Notes: a model not told the origin generated them from the letters alone. A DNA stretch of 64,000 nt from Takakia lepidozioides (GCA_030704615.1 CM060734.1:5952001-6016000), one strand, 5' to 3'. Shown: positions 33,117 to 43,721, numbered from the stretch's first letter. Numbers and translations are program-made.

Positions 33117-33130
33117 ATCGCCCCCCTAGT
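33117..33130 (-). other. Polypurine-like tract of element A
   Basis: The minus strand reads CTAGGGGGGCGAT directly before TGTGGC, the likely LTR start. A G-rich tract abutting a TG end is where plus-strand priming begins in LTR retrotransposons. Confidence 0.45.
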
Positions 33131-33376
33131 TGGTGGATAGGTCCCTCTAACTCCAGATAGCTACAAGATGTAATAGCCACAGCCGTACTAAGTCCTCTAT
33201 CACTGTCCCTATTGTACTCAAACTCTATAGATCAAGAGGTCGGGTACAAGAGTAGCCCCATCGTTAGTCGTCGTCTTGCAATCTATGAACTTGAGCCAAG
33301 ATTTCGTGTGTTCAAGGTCTCATAGTAGCTTGGCCTTGCATTTCTTGTTGGCCTTCCATGGTTGTATCCACTCCCA

Positions 33377-33652
33377 CTATCCAATGCAATGCGGACATAA
33401 CCAATCCCCATCAGGAACCATCTCGAGAGGTGGAGTCAAGCATCCCATATGCCAACCTCTAGAGCATCGATCACACACCAGCATGGTGGCTGCCCCTTTA
33501 GCAGACCCACACAACATGCACCTCAAACTTGCAGATACCACTGCCAGGTTTGGGTCAATCCTGCCATCGGCATTCGGAAGGTGACATGGCGCACAATTAC
33601 GCACATGGTCCTTCCAAGTTATGCCATCCCGACCCTCCAAGATCAAGACGCC
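33377..33652 (-). CDS. PHD finger at the C-terminus of the element A polyprotein
   Basis: In frame with the integrase, one TGA (33,653-33,655) away, about 90 codons read RNCAPCHLPNADGR... and then a complete C4HC3 PHD finger: CMLCGSAKGAATMLVCDRC, then GWHMGC, then DWLCPHC with the usual tryptophan before the last CxxC pair. PHD fingers typically bind histone H3 tails, unmodified or K4-methylated. In this position chromoviruses carry a chromodomain that guides integration, so the PHD may play the same targeting role (inference). The stop before it may be a mutation (CGA to TGA), or the finger may once have been reached by read-through. Confidence 0.85.
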   Translation of the reverse strand, partial: GVLILEGRDGITWKDHVRNCAPCHLPNADGRIDPNLAVVSASLRCMLCGSAKGAATMLVCDRCSRGWHMGCLTPPLEMVPDGDWLCPHCIG

Positions 33653-36460
33653 TCAGGGCAAGACCTCTTGAACCCTCAAAATAACACGTCCTGCAGTCAC
33701 ATCCAAGGTCGTAGGAGCAGTCTGCTGCAGATAGACATAGTCACCAGGGTTGAATCTCCGAACCCCAGGACGATAACCCCCACCACGTATGGTAGCATAC
33801 CTCAACGTATCACAATGTTGTGCAATGACAAGGTTCTCGAAAGCCATGTGCATGACTTTCTTGAACAACTCTGCACGCTGCTCACATGCACGTGCCCACA
33901 CGTCCGGATCGTCAAGGTTAAGAATTGTAGCAGCTTCTCTACGAATGGATGTAGGCAAATCCGGCTCTCGGCCAAAAAGAAGAAAGTATGGTGAGAAAGA
34001 GGCAAGTGATGCTTGCTTGCTGAACCTGTAGCCCATGGCTAACCATGGTAACTGAAGGTCCCAATCTCCTAGGTGTCCCTTCTGCAAGCCATACTTGCGC
34101 AAACCCCTCTTTACTGTCTGAACAACTCTCTCTGCCAAGCCATCGGCCTCAGGATGATCCCGATAAGTGGTGCGGTGGTTTATCAAGGCCTTGTCACACA
34201 AAGCCTGAAACTCCCCCAAGAACTCTCTCCCTTGGTCCGTGAGTACCTCAGCTGGAGCACCGAATCGGCTAAGTACACAATCCAAGAATGCATACGCGGC
34301 TCCCTCACTAGCCTTATCAGGCAATGGAACCAACTCGATCCACTTGGAGAAGTGTTCCACCATCACCAACACGTACTTGTTGTGGCGCATGGTCAGTGGC
34401 AACGGCCCTGCGAAGTCAAGACTCCACCTGTAGCCCAATCCCATGATCGGAAGAGGGTGCAATTGTGGAGTAGGGGCGTTGAATGAAGCACGCACCCTGT
34501 CACACACCATGCACCTAGCCACAAATTGTTGCACCTCTGTGTGCATACCACGCCACCAATACTGCCCCTGCAGTAGACTATGAGTGCGTCGCACCCCAAA
34601 ATACCCCAACTCCTCATGGGCATGCCGCACTAACCGTGCCCGCTGTGTTGGGTGAGGCACAATCCTCACTCGACCATCCTCCCACACTCGGAGCAGGTGT
34701 GTCCCCTCCCACTTGAACCTCTTGGCTCGTTGTAGGATCCAATCCCTCTCCTTGGCAGTCACAGTGGCTGCAGTGTCTCCAGTGCGGAGGTAGTCCAACA
34801 CAACTGAATCCTCATGTATATCTTTGGCGCCACCTTGCTCATTGCTGGCCTTAGGGTCCTCAGACACTTGATCTACAGTCATCCCTGTTGCAGGTCCAAC
34901 CTGGCCTTCCACTGCCAAGATACACAGAAACGCAGATGCATGCCATCCGGGCACCATCTCCTCGTCCGTCTCACCATGCCACCGAGCTCCAGTGTCATCT
35001 TGCTGGCTCGTGCATGGATTGCGACTCAACCCATCTGCATTACGATTGACCAAACCCGGTCGATGCACAACCTGAAAGTCATATTCTTGAAGGATGAGTG
35101 CCCACCGTGCAAGCTTCCCCGTAAGCTTCTCTGACTCCATCAACCACTTGAGTGGCTGGTGATCCGTGACAAGGGTGAAGAGATTGCCGTATAGATAGCA
35201 CCTGAAGTGTGCCACGGCCCACACTGCAGCTAAGCATTCTCCCTCATATGAGCTATACTTAGTCTCGGCAGCATTGTTCGAGCGGCTAGCATAAGCCACT
35301 ACGAACTCTCTTCCCTCATCATCCACCTGTGTGAGCACCGCTCCAAGCCCCAGCATGCTCCAATCCGTATGCAGCTGAAAAGGACGCCCCCTGATAGGTC
35401 GTCTCAAGATGGGCGCCGAGGTCAACCTTGCCTTGAGCTCTTGAAAAGCTTGTTCTTGCTCATCTTCCCACTGCCACTCATGGTCCACCTTGGTCAGTTT
35501 GGTTAGAGCCTTTGCAATGGCACTAAATCCCTTAACAAACCGTCTATAATAGTTTGCTAACCCCATGAAAGCTCGAACTCGGCTCACATCCGTGGGGCGT
35601 GGAATCTGTGCAATGGACTCTACCTTAGTCTGCTATACCCCCAATCCTCCAGGATATATCATGTGACCCAGATACTCAATCTGGTTGTGGAAAAACTTGC
35701 ACTTTCCCGGATGTAACTTCAATCCGTGCACCCTCAAGCGCTCAAATACCCCCTGAAGGTGTCTCTCATGCTCCTCCACCATAGCACTAAAGATGATGAT
35801 GTCATCTATGTAGCACCGAGCAAACTCCACCCCTGCTAGAATCCTGTCCATGACTCTTTGAAACTCTGCCGGAGCGTTCTTAAGCCCAAATGGTAAGAAC
35901 CGCCACTGGTAAAGGCAATCCTTCCCGTACTCATTGATCCCCCAGAATGTTGTCTTCTGCTTATCCGCCTCCTTGATCGGCAACTGGTGATATCCGGATC
36001 GTAAATCCAAAGTGCTAAAGACCTTGGCATGCCCAATGGCATCAAAGATCTCCTCTGGTGTCGGCATAGCATACCTATCGGACTTGGTCTGACGATTTAC
36101 AGGCCGGTAATCACCGCACATACGTCTCTCCGTCCAATTGCCATAGACATCCTTCTGGGCTGGCATCACTGTGGCTGAAGCATACTCTCTCCCAGATAGC
36201 TCCACCAAACCAACCTCCCAAAGGTCCTGAGTTCTCATCTGAATCAAGGACCTCTCCATGTCACTGTATCTATAGGGTCTCCGAAAGATTGGCGTGTCAG
36301 TAGCCAATTCAATGCGAATCTCTTGACCCTTCAGTGCTCCTAAGTCCTTCAAACTGAAGGGAAAGCAGTTCATGTAAGCCCTCAAGAACCGTCGTATATG
36401 TCGTCTCTCTCCTTCGGTGACTATAGGTCCAACATCAGGCTCCCAGTTGTCCTCCATGAC
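33653..36460 (-). pseudogene. Element A reverse transcriptase, RNase H and integrase
   Basis: RT at 35,636-36,457 contains MCGDYRPVNRQTKSDRYAMP, FSTLDLRSGYHQLPI, FLPFGLKNAPAEFQRVMD and the catalytic YIDDIIIFS. After one TAG (35,633-35,635) the same frame continues with RT thumb (FMGLANYYRRFVKGF), RNase H (HTDWSMLGLGAVLTQ, YSSYEGECLAAVWA) and integrase. The integrase has its H2C2 finger (HAHEELGYFGVRRTH...CMVCDR), DDE core (SLDFAGPLP, VLTDQGREF and the glutamate of ADGLAERVVQTVK) and a C-terminal GDYVYL region. All catalytic residues are present. The downstream frame is 644 codons long, unusually well preserved for this window. Confidence 0.93.
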
Positions 36461-36511
36461 TGCAACCTTGAGTCTAACAGACTTAGAGGTAAAAGACGCG
36501 TCCCGTGGTTG

Positions 36512-36799
36512 CTATGTTGCAACCTCTTGAGCAGTGACCACTGCCTCCTCTGTCAGTGACAATGTCTCATCCTGCCCCATCATCCCATCCTTGAGGACCT
36601 CCTCAACCCGAGAAAAATCCCCAACCTGATCCATCACCCCCGCCTTGGCTGCCAACTCCTTCTGAACCTCGAGCACCTCCCACGTGTGCCATGGATGCGG
36701 CCTGCACCTCGCAGTCCTCATCTGCTCGCCCCCACTCACTGCTTGTACCGTCTCGGTAGGTAGGGAGACCATGAAGGGAAGTGTACTCCGTACTCTGCG
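36512..36799 (-). other. Linker between DNMT and RT in element A
   Basis: About 95 codons in the common frame with no recognisable domain, rich in V, E and M (VLEVQKELAAKAGVMDQVGD, EEVLKDGMMGQDETLSLTEE). It ends in a TAG at 36,512-36,514, after which the same frame continues into RT. Confidence 0.6.
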
Positions 36800-37780
36800 C
36801 TGCTCAGCCATAGCCAAGCTGATAATCCAGGTCAAACAATTGAGATCCATTGCTTGCCCCAACACCTGACGACGTGATGCCTCAGAAAAAGATGGCTCCG
36901 CCGTGGTACCAGTGGTAAAATCCATTGTCTACTCGCGCTCGTCAGCATTGGGCTCCACTAATTGTTGCAACTGGCTATTCCATAAGAGGCCAGGTCCACC
37001 ATCCCGAAAAGCATGGGATCCTGGGAAGCTGAGCAATGTAGGTAATGCTGCTCGTGGTTGACCCACCCTGTTGACCACTGCCAAAGGCGAACGGTCATCG
37101 TGTCTCACACGTTGAGACTGCCTCCCTGTGTCCAAAATGCTATCCACTGTGAGGTGTGTTGGCCGCTGCACCCCATCAAATGCACGCTTGAGCAGTGCGG
37201 GTAGCATCAAGTTAGTCCACCATAGCCATGGACGATGAGCCTATGATCCCACTGCAGCTGCATCCAGCAACACTGCTGACCCAAGCCATGACCGGACTTG
37301 ATGCACACTGGCCATCACCCTGGCCCGAGAATCACCCATCAGTGGCACATTCTCCAAGATGTATGCTGGAGATACAGCTTGATGAAGCTGCAAGTGGCGC
37401 AAAACCCGCACTATCTCCCAAAACAGACCCGTCCTTGAGTCTCGCAATCCATTGCCATGCCCGGCTGATGAATACCCTTGGCAGGGCCAACCTGCCACTA
37501 CCAGATCAATGGAGCCAACCTGCTCCAAATCCTGCGCCCCCAGCAACGAAATGTCTGCTGGCAAGGCTTGTTGATATCCACGAACTGCAGACACTGGCAA
37601 CAAATTAGGGTATTGCTGTATCAACTGAGCAACATGGCGTAGTGAGATGCGTCGTGCAGTCTCATCCCTCTCTACATACAGGTAACGTCGAACTCATATA
37701 CCTGCCTGCAGCACTGCAGCCAATCCAGTGCTGATCCCGCCAAACAAGTCCAGAAGGCATATGCCTTCATCCGGGTACTG
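36800..37780 (-). pseudogene. C5 cytosine DNA methyltransferase domain inside element A (DNMT3-like)
   Basis: About 320 codons, all in one frame, lie between protease and RT. Visible motifs in order: I (LLDLFGGISTGLAAVLQAG, SAM binding); II-like (YLYVERDETARR); IV (VAGWPCQGYSSAG, catalytic PCQ cysteine); VI (YILENVPLMG, ENV glutamate); VIII-like (DAAAVGS-stop-AHRPWLWWTN, comparable to the DNMT3 AAHRARYFWGN block); then a target-recognition stretch; IX-like (RAALPTLLSFPGSHAFR); and X-like (EPNADERE-stop-TMDFTTGT, RRQVLGQAMDL). The order is non-permuted, so it is not DRM-type. Three stops (37,694, 37,241, 36,929) interrupt it. Intact relatives would methylate cytosines, perhaps on the element's own DNA. 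Confidence 0.9.
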
Positions 37781-38680
37781 CCACACAAGAGGTGTGGTAT
37801 CCAATGGCGACAACTGAGATGGCCCTGGTGCAATCACCGCACTCTCCTCTTCTCCTGACAGTATGAAGGCCTCTACCCAGGCTTGTTGCACCCGTCTATC
37901 AGCAGCCTGCTGCAAATCCTTGCTCGTACCCCACAATGGAGTGTGAGCAACCATGGCAGGCAACTCCGCCGTACCATGCATGTCATCCTGCTCTGCTGAA
38001 GGTGGCACATCCTCTGCATGGGCATTGCCTTCCAGCAACTCTCCAGGCCAACTAACTGCAGCTGTAAAGGCGGCTAGTGTTGGCATCTTGCCCCGCTGGG
38101 TAGCTGCAATACCCCCAATGAATGTCACAGGGAGCTGTGCACGACGACCATCCCCTAACTGCCATCCAGGCCTGTAGGATGCTGACTCCTCCCAAAAGTC
38201 CAGGGTGAAGCCCATGGGATATAACACTGCCCCACCAATGAGGATATCGTAAGAGACCGCGTCTGTCACAATGGCCTTGGCTCGCATCACTGAGCCATCT
38301 ATAGGATGATCCGGCTGCAGTCTAATGGCCAACTCACGCCGTGTCATGCCCCGAGCCTGCTCTGATCCTCCCAGAGATGTCTGTATCTGGAAATGACAAG
38401 GCTCTATATCCGCCTCCATGAGGCCCAAACCTGCAATAGCAGCTCTGCCCAACATCAGTGGCTGAGCTCCCGAGTCCAACAAGACCCGCAGTGGCCGGTA
38501 CTTCTTGCCTGCCGGTCCACTCAAAGAGAAAATGCCATCCTGGTTGTCTAACAAGACAACTCCAGGTGTCACCATAGTGCGCTCAAAGGCTGGCCTAGCT
38601 GGCAGCTCCGTCAACCTGGTAGCTGCAGCTTGCCAAGGCGCAGCCGTGGCAGTCTTGACCCTCAAATCTGAGGATCCCTA
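37781..38680 (-). CDS. Element A aspartic protease region
   Basis: The frame from about 38,665 to 37,694 begins with a linker, then a retropepsin-like domain: LRVLLDSGAQPLMLGRAAIA (catalytic DSG), ending SYDILIGGAVLYPMGF, the second conserved strand of retropepsins. About 100 further residues form a linker before the frame runs without a break into DNMT motif I, so protease and methyltransferase were made as one polyprotein. A frame change lies just upstream, near 38,685. Confidence 0.85.
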
Positions 38681-38858
38681 TGCCGCTACACCTTCCAGTA
38701 ACTCCGCAGAAGATGAAGTGACCTCCCCATTCTCACAGAGTGTTGCTGCTAGTCTGAACACTGCAGCTGGTCTTACCCCCGGCGTCACAATCATGGTTGC
38801 CGAGAACAGTGGGGCTTAACACACAGAGGTGGCTGCCCCCAATAACACACCGGCTGCA

Positions 38859-40725
38859 CTAGCCTGCACTAGCCTTGGTAGCAGGTGTCAGTGATGCACG
38901 TGTAGCTCTTCCCAATGGCATAGTAACCTCTGCCTCGGTAACAATCGGGCGAGAACTAGGTGCCATGGATGGCGTCGACACTGTCTCCGCCAATGTGAAT
39001 GACTGAGGAAGCCTCGCCTGATGGCTTGCCTCCCCACGTTGTGGATCCAACTCCACCTCTGCACCTCGTGGCTCAGGAACTCGTGCTGCTCCTCGAGTCA
39101 CGGCTGCAGCAGACTCCACCTGCTCTAGTGGTAGTGCTACTCCGCACATGAATCCCATGCCTCCCATATCTCCACCCTCAGGAGCAGGAGGTGGACCATC
39201 CCGCCTGGGAGCCGGTACCACCTGAGCTGTAGCCATGACAGCGAGCCTCTGCTCTAGCTGCTGAAGCCGGTTGGCCATGCCTTGGTCAACACCCTGACCT
39301 CCGCGTCCTTAGCCATGTTGAGCTTGCCCTTGGCCTGCACCTCGTGCCCGGCCACCTCGTCCTCTCTTGGCTGGTCCAGCTCGCCCCGGCCACCATTGTT
39401 CCCTTGGAACTGGCCTGGGCGCAACTCAGGATGCAAGTCATAACATTGGGCATCTCCATGCCCATACTTGCCACAATGCCCACACTGCAACTGTGCAGGC
39501 TGTGATTGTGCTGGCCTTTTGCCACTCTCTGGGCAATCTCTCTTGACATGGGGTCCTCCACATGTCCAACATATCATCCCTGGTTGTTGTTGGCTTGCAA
39601 AAGATGCTACTGGCCTCTGCACCTGAGGTCCCCTGTAAGCTCCATGAAATTTGGGTTGGGAAACCTTGCCCCCCTGACCATGCTGTTGGGCAGTCCCTTG
39701 TGCCTGTGGGCTGGCAGCTGCGCCTGGTGCAGGCATGTCTTTGCCAAATCCAATGGTAATAACTCGCTCCTCTACCATGTTGAGCTCAATCCGCTCAGCC
39801 AGCAGAAACACATCTGCTAATGTGGGTTGGGCTGCTTGTAACAGGGTTGCATCCCATACCCTTCTCCTGAGCTCCTTGTCCAAAATTCCATACCATAACT
39901 GGATTGCCTGAGCTTCAGTAACCCCTTGGGTCACACTATCAAGCGCCTCATACGAGTGTACGCCTCTCGTAGGCTCTCACTGGGTTTGCGTTGGAAGTCT
40001 TGCAAACTTCGCAGCTTCTCTGTCCGTACACCTTGGTAGTTCCTCCGCAAATCCTGGAAGAACTCCACCACCGGGTTGAATCTAGGCACATGTGTTGTAG
40101 TCGTGGCGGGAGGAGTAGTAGCACATTTTGAACTGGTACCACCTGAAGAAGTACCGGCACTACTTGTTCCACTACTAGTGCTGGCAGTGAGAAATATTGG
40201 TGCTGATGCAGCTACTGGTCACGTCGTGCCTCGAGTAATGGAGACGTAGTCAGGTGACCAATACATCCTCCACTCCTCAATCTCTGCTTCATGTCCTCGC
40301 CTGAACTCGTGGTAATCGTCCATAGGCGGGCCTTCCAAATGCTGGAACAGTCCCTTCTACGCCATGAATGGGGTGAACAGCTGTGGATTGCGCATCTGCT
40401 ATAAATCACACCAGCTGTCGAACTCCTGGATAAAGTCATCCAGCTCAATTGTGCCCACAGCTCCAGAGTACCTACGAGGCCCCTTGGTAGCTCCATACAT
40501 CTCCTCCATGTCGTCCCACAACAATGGCAAATGAAACTGCACACCTGTTGATGAAGCCTCTGAGTCTGTGTCTGACTTTGCACTAGTTGAGGGTGGAGGT
40601 GAAGGTGGTCTGAACCGAATACCTCGTCTTGTGAACCCACTCTCACTATTACTACCTATAGCCGTACTCCCCTCAAAACCCTTGGGTAACTCCGTGATGA
40701 CACTCACAATGTGCACCTCCCCCAC
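38859..40725 (-). pseudogene. Element A gag with two zinc knuckles
   Basis: It starts near 40,725 (MGEVHIVSVITELPKGFEGS) and includes a stop near 40,399. The gag core follows (FFQDLRRNYQGVRTEKLRSL, QDFQRKPSESLREAYTRM), then the 39,254-39,934 frame (QAIQLWYGILDKELRRRVWD) with two zinc knuckles, CWTCGGPHVKRDC and CGHCGKYGHGDAQC. The last frame (38,859-39,278) overlaps the previous one by 25 bp in another phase and is a P/A-rich linker toward protease. Stops near 40,399 and 40,215 and a frameshift near 39,940 show decay of the 5' part, unlike the well-kept pol part. Confidence 0.8.
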
Positions 40726-40737
40726 GTGACACTATAA

Positions 40738-40750
40738 GGCTCTAATACTA
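40738..40750 (-). other. Primer-binding site of element A
   Basis: The minus strand reads TAGTATTAGAGCC, two mismatches from TGGTATCAGAGCC, the complement of the initiator-methionine tRNA 3' end used by most plant LTR retrotransposons. Both mismatches (G to A and C to T) are transition-type. The position, 13 bp upstream of the gag start region, fits. Confidence 0.65.
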
Positions 40751-40763
40751 ATTCTAATAGCAA

Positions 40764-42146
40764 AAACGTCTCTACGTGCCGAAGGGAGAGATCAGAGATA
40801 GTCTCTTGAGAAAATGCCATGATGGCCCGCTTGCGGGCCACGGCGGAGCCAAGCGCACCGCGGCACTCTTGAAAAAAGAGTATTTCTGGCCCAAACTGAG
40901 GGAGGAGGCCGAGGAGTATGTCAAGACATGCACCACATGCCAACAAAACCGGAGCGAGTACAAAAAGCAAGCGGGACTGTTACAACCCTTGCTGATTCCA
41001 GAGGGGTCTTGGGAAAGTGTCTCGATGGATTTCATGACTGCTATGCTGCTGTCAAAAGGATTCGATGCAATCATGGTGGTGGTGGATAAGTTCAGTAAAA
41101 TGGGCCATTTCATCCCCACCAAGGAGACGGCAACGGCGCAGGAGACGGGGCGACTTTATTTCGCCCACGTCTTCAACCATCATGGATTCCCGAAGGATAT
41201 TGTCTCGGACCGCGATCCAAAGTTTACAAGTAAATTTTGGAGGGCACTTTGGAAGAAAATGGGGACAAGGCTCAAGATGAGCACCGCCTTCCGACCTACG
41301 ACGGACGGCCAAACAGAAAGGGTGAATTCCGTGGTGAAGCAGATCCTGCGGAATTACGTGTCGGCAGACCAATCGGACTGGGTGGAGCACTTGGATGCGG
41401 CAGAGTTCTATTATAATAACACAAAACACTCCGCAACGGGAGTTTCCCCTTTTGTATTGGTCTATGGAAAAGCACCTCTGGTGCCGACATGTTAGGCCGC
41501 CCAAGACGTTGAGGAACCAGCAGCAGCAGCAGTGCCGGAAGAACGCGAGCGTTTGTTGAAACTCGCAAAGTACAACATTGTCAAAGCTAGAAAACGGTAT
41601 GAAAAACAGGCGAATCAAAAGCAGATGGAAGTTAAGTTTGAGGTAGGCACGGAGGTCTGGTTGAACATCAAGAATTTCCGACTACCTCCGGAAGTGAGCC
41701 CGAAATTCGTACCTCCGTATGCGGGATCATTTCGCATCTGGAAGGTTATGAATGAGGATGTGTATGAATTGGAGCTGCCGGCAAACAGCAAGGTGCATCC
41801 GGTATTCCACGTCTCCTTTTTGAAGCCTTACTTCAAAGATAAAACGCGTCCGAATCGACATCAAGTGTTACGTCTGCCACCTGTGCTGTTGGATCATGAA
41901 AATGAACCTGAGTACGAGGTGGAGACAGTGCTTAAGTCGAGGAGGATCAAGAATCGAGAAACGGAGTATCTCGTGAAATGGAAGGGCTATCATCATGTGG
42001 AGGCATCATGGGTGCGTGCCTCAGAAATGGAAACGCATCTGAGGCGGTTGCAGCTTTTGAAGGGCGACCTCAAAAGCGGAAGAAGCGTTGATGGGGACAT
42101 CAACCTTGGATCGTGGGGGAGGAAATGCATGCTTAGCCCGGCTTAG
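40764..42146 (+). pseudogene. Element B: gypsy chromovirus integrase with chromodomain
   Basis: The plus-strand frame starts abruptly in the integrase H2C2 finger (LLRKCHDGPLAGHGGAKRTA, CTTCQQNR). It continues with the DDE core (SMDFMTAM, VVVDKFSKMGHFIPT, VSDRDPKFTSKFW, and the glutamate of TDGQTERVNSVVKQ), a GPY-like C-terminal region, and a chromodomain (YEVETVLKSRRIKNRETEYL, VKWKGYHHVEASWV). One in-frame TAG at 41,493-41,495 is the only break. Gag, PR and RT are absent because the 5' side is cut at the element A junction. Chromodomains in these integrases direct insertion to methylated-histone chromatin. Confidence 0.9.
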
Positions 42147-42841
42147 CTAGCTCAAGAATCCGATTGCAAAAACTTGTGTTGTACAAATTTTGTTATAAAT
42201 GAAATGGTTTCCAAATGTTGCGCCTCCTATTTTATTTGGAATGGTGATGCATGGTATGGTTGGCTAGTGTGTAGAATGCATGCTAGCTTACAAAAGTGGG
42301 AGAGGTAAATTGGATTAATCGTGTGTTTGCGCAGAGCCAAAATCGGATGACTCCCATCTAATGGGCAAAGAAACTTGCGCCTTCTTGGGGAGTTCACGTG
42401 CTAGTGCGCACCTGACGCGTGCACGTACTATAATTGCGCTACCGAGGGGGTTGCCTTGTAGTGCGGGCTAACGCGGAAGCTACGTGCTTCCGTTCACGTA
42501 CTATAATTGTGTAGCCTCGGGACGAAGTCGTAGTGCGGCTTCGGCGTGTTCCCGTACCTCAGGCCAGCATTCCAAGGCGGACCCAATTGTAGTGATTGGG
42601 GCGCACGGTTGGTTCAAGGTTATCTTCCTAGTAAAAAAGGGTTCAAGGTGAACCCTTGCTCAAGGTGACGCCAAAAGCGACATCATGAGCGGTCGCAAGC
42701 AATGTTGTTGCAGTAAGACGATTCGATCCTCGGGGATGATCGTTTCTTGGCCTTGAAGTAGGCCAAGAAGAGTGCACTGGGTGGAGCTTGAGAGGCTCCA
42801 CCCTTGGCCGGGACTTGGAAAAAGTTGGCCGAACTAGCTAG
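42113..42841 (+). repeat. Putative polypurine tract and 3' LTR start of element B
   Basis: A purine tract GTGGGGGAGGAAA at 42,113-42,125 is followed by TGCATGCTTAGC, a likely LTR start. The next ~700 bp have no coding potential and contain two copies of CACGTACTATAATTG 73 bp apart (42,422 and 42,495), which could be promoter-like repeats of the LTR. The LTR end is not resolved. The next repeat begins at 42,842. Confidence 0.45.
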
Positions 42842-43721
42842 TGGAGAGTAGAGTCAAGTGTGGGGTTTGGTTCTTTGCCATAGGACGCCGTGGTGCGGAA
42901 ACAAACTCCTTGATGTAGGACGCCATAACTTGGATGTTCGTTTCTACAAAATGGACAAGTCGATGAGGACATTGACTCCCTGTTGGTAGGGGTGTGTGTC
43001 GCGGCCCTTTGCCTTGAGGGCAGGGGGTCGGGATGCAGGAGGGGCTACCCCTGTGGTGGGGGCAGTGGCAGCGATAGGTATGGGGGGCTGAAGCACCCTT
43101 GAGTGCCCAAAGCACTCAAGGAGGCGGAGACGATCACTAGATGGAGCCCCACACACCGGGTTGCGGTGGGGGTGGCTCCACAAGGGGTGGTGGTAGCTTA
43201 GCGAGACTTAGTGGGGGTGGCATATGACTCACCATGGGGCGGAGACCTTGTGGTGGGAGTCGTGGGGAGTCTTGGGACTCATCACGGTCCAATGGGACCG
43301 TGGTGGGTGGGCCAAGACTCACCGCAACTCATCACTGAGAATCGAGGGTCTTCGTGGTGGTTCGCCATAAAATGACATGGTTGTTTGTGAAACCCCTGCG
43401 GACAGTCACAGAAGTATATATATGGAGTAGTAACCCCGAGAACGGTGCAAGCCCGCTGGTGACCAAAAATTAGTGAGTAAGCGAGCGAGCCGGAAAGCGA
43501 CCATGAAGTGAGGAGCTATTCCGGACTGCCAACTACCGAGGGAATTTCCACTAGGCCCAAAATGTTGGAGGGTCTGTTGGGGGAGAAAAAGGGGACCGTT
43601 ATGTCCCAGTGAGCAGCCGAAGCTCCGAGTTGGCCCGGCGGCCAGGTTGGGAGTTAAGCGTGTGCATTAAAGCGAGTAACTATGACTTGAAGGGGAGCTT
43701 ACCGAAGTGAGGTGCGCGACA
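42842..43721 (+). repeat. LTR-like repeat, copy 2
   Basis: It begins TGGAGAGTAG and ends GTGCGCGACA, and it is the inverted partner of 72-954. The bases outside both ends differ between copies, which fixes the boundaries. A TATATATATGG box lies at about 43,415. An (AT)n run follows directly. No coding domain is present. Confidence 0.65.

Larger units (their letters stand above)
33111..40752 (-). mobile_element. Element A: Ty3/gypsy retrotransposon carrying DNMT and PHD domains
   Basis: Minus-strand element with a primer-binding site at 40,738-40,750, gag at 40.7-38.9 kb, protease at 38.67-37.9, cytosine methyltransferase at 37.78-36.8, reverse transcriptase at 36.46-35.6, RNase H and integrase to 33.66, a PHD finger to 33.38, then a 3' UTR and LTR start at 33.116. 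From protease to PHD all parts lie in one frame, broken by six stop codons but no indel. The 5' LTR is missing: within about 15 bp of the PBS the sequence changes to the integrase of an opposite-strand element (B). LTR retrotransposons with captured DNMT domains have been reported in charophytes and dinoflagellates. The added PHD finger makes this one carry both a methylation writer and a histone-reader module. Confidence 0.88.

Noticed and set aside
33449-34486. Plus-strand frames of 137-181 codons
   Set aside because: Antisense shadows of the element A integrase, which has all catalytic residues on the minus strand.
37228-37608. 126-codon plus-strand frame
   Set aside because: Antisense to the methyltransferase motifs II-VIII.
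40725-40740. CACTATAAGG near element A's primer-binding site as partner TIR of the CACTA end at 44,229
   Set aside because: Only the first 7 bases match, no subterminal GCGTCG repeats follow, and the sequence is explained as the 5' leader of element A.
41052-41618. 188-codon minus-strand frame
   Set aside because: Shadow of the element B integrase.
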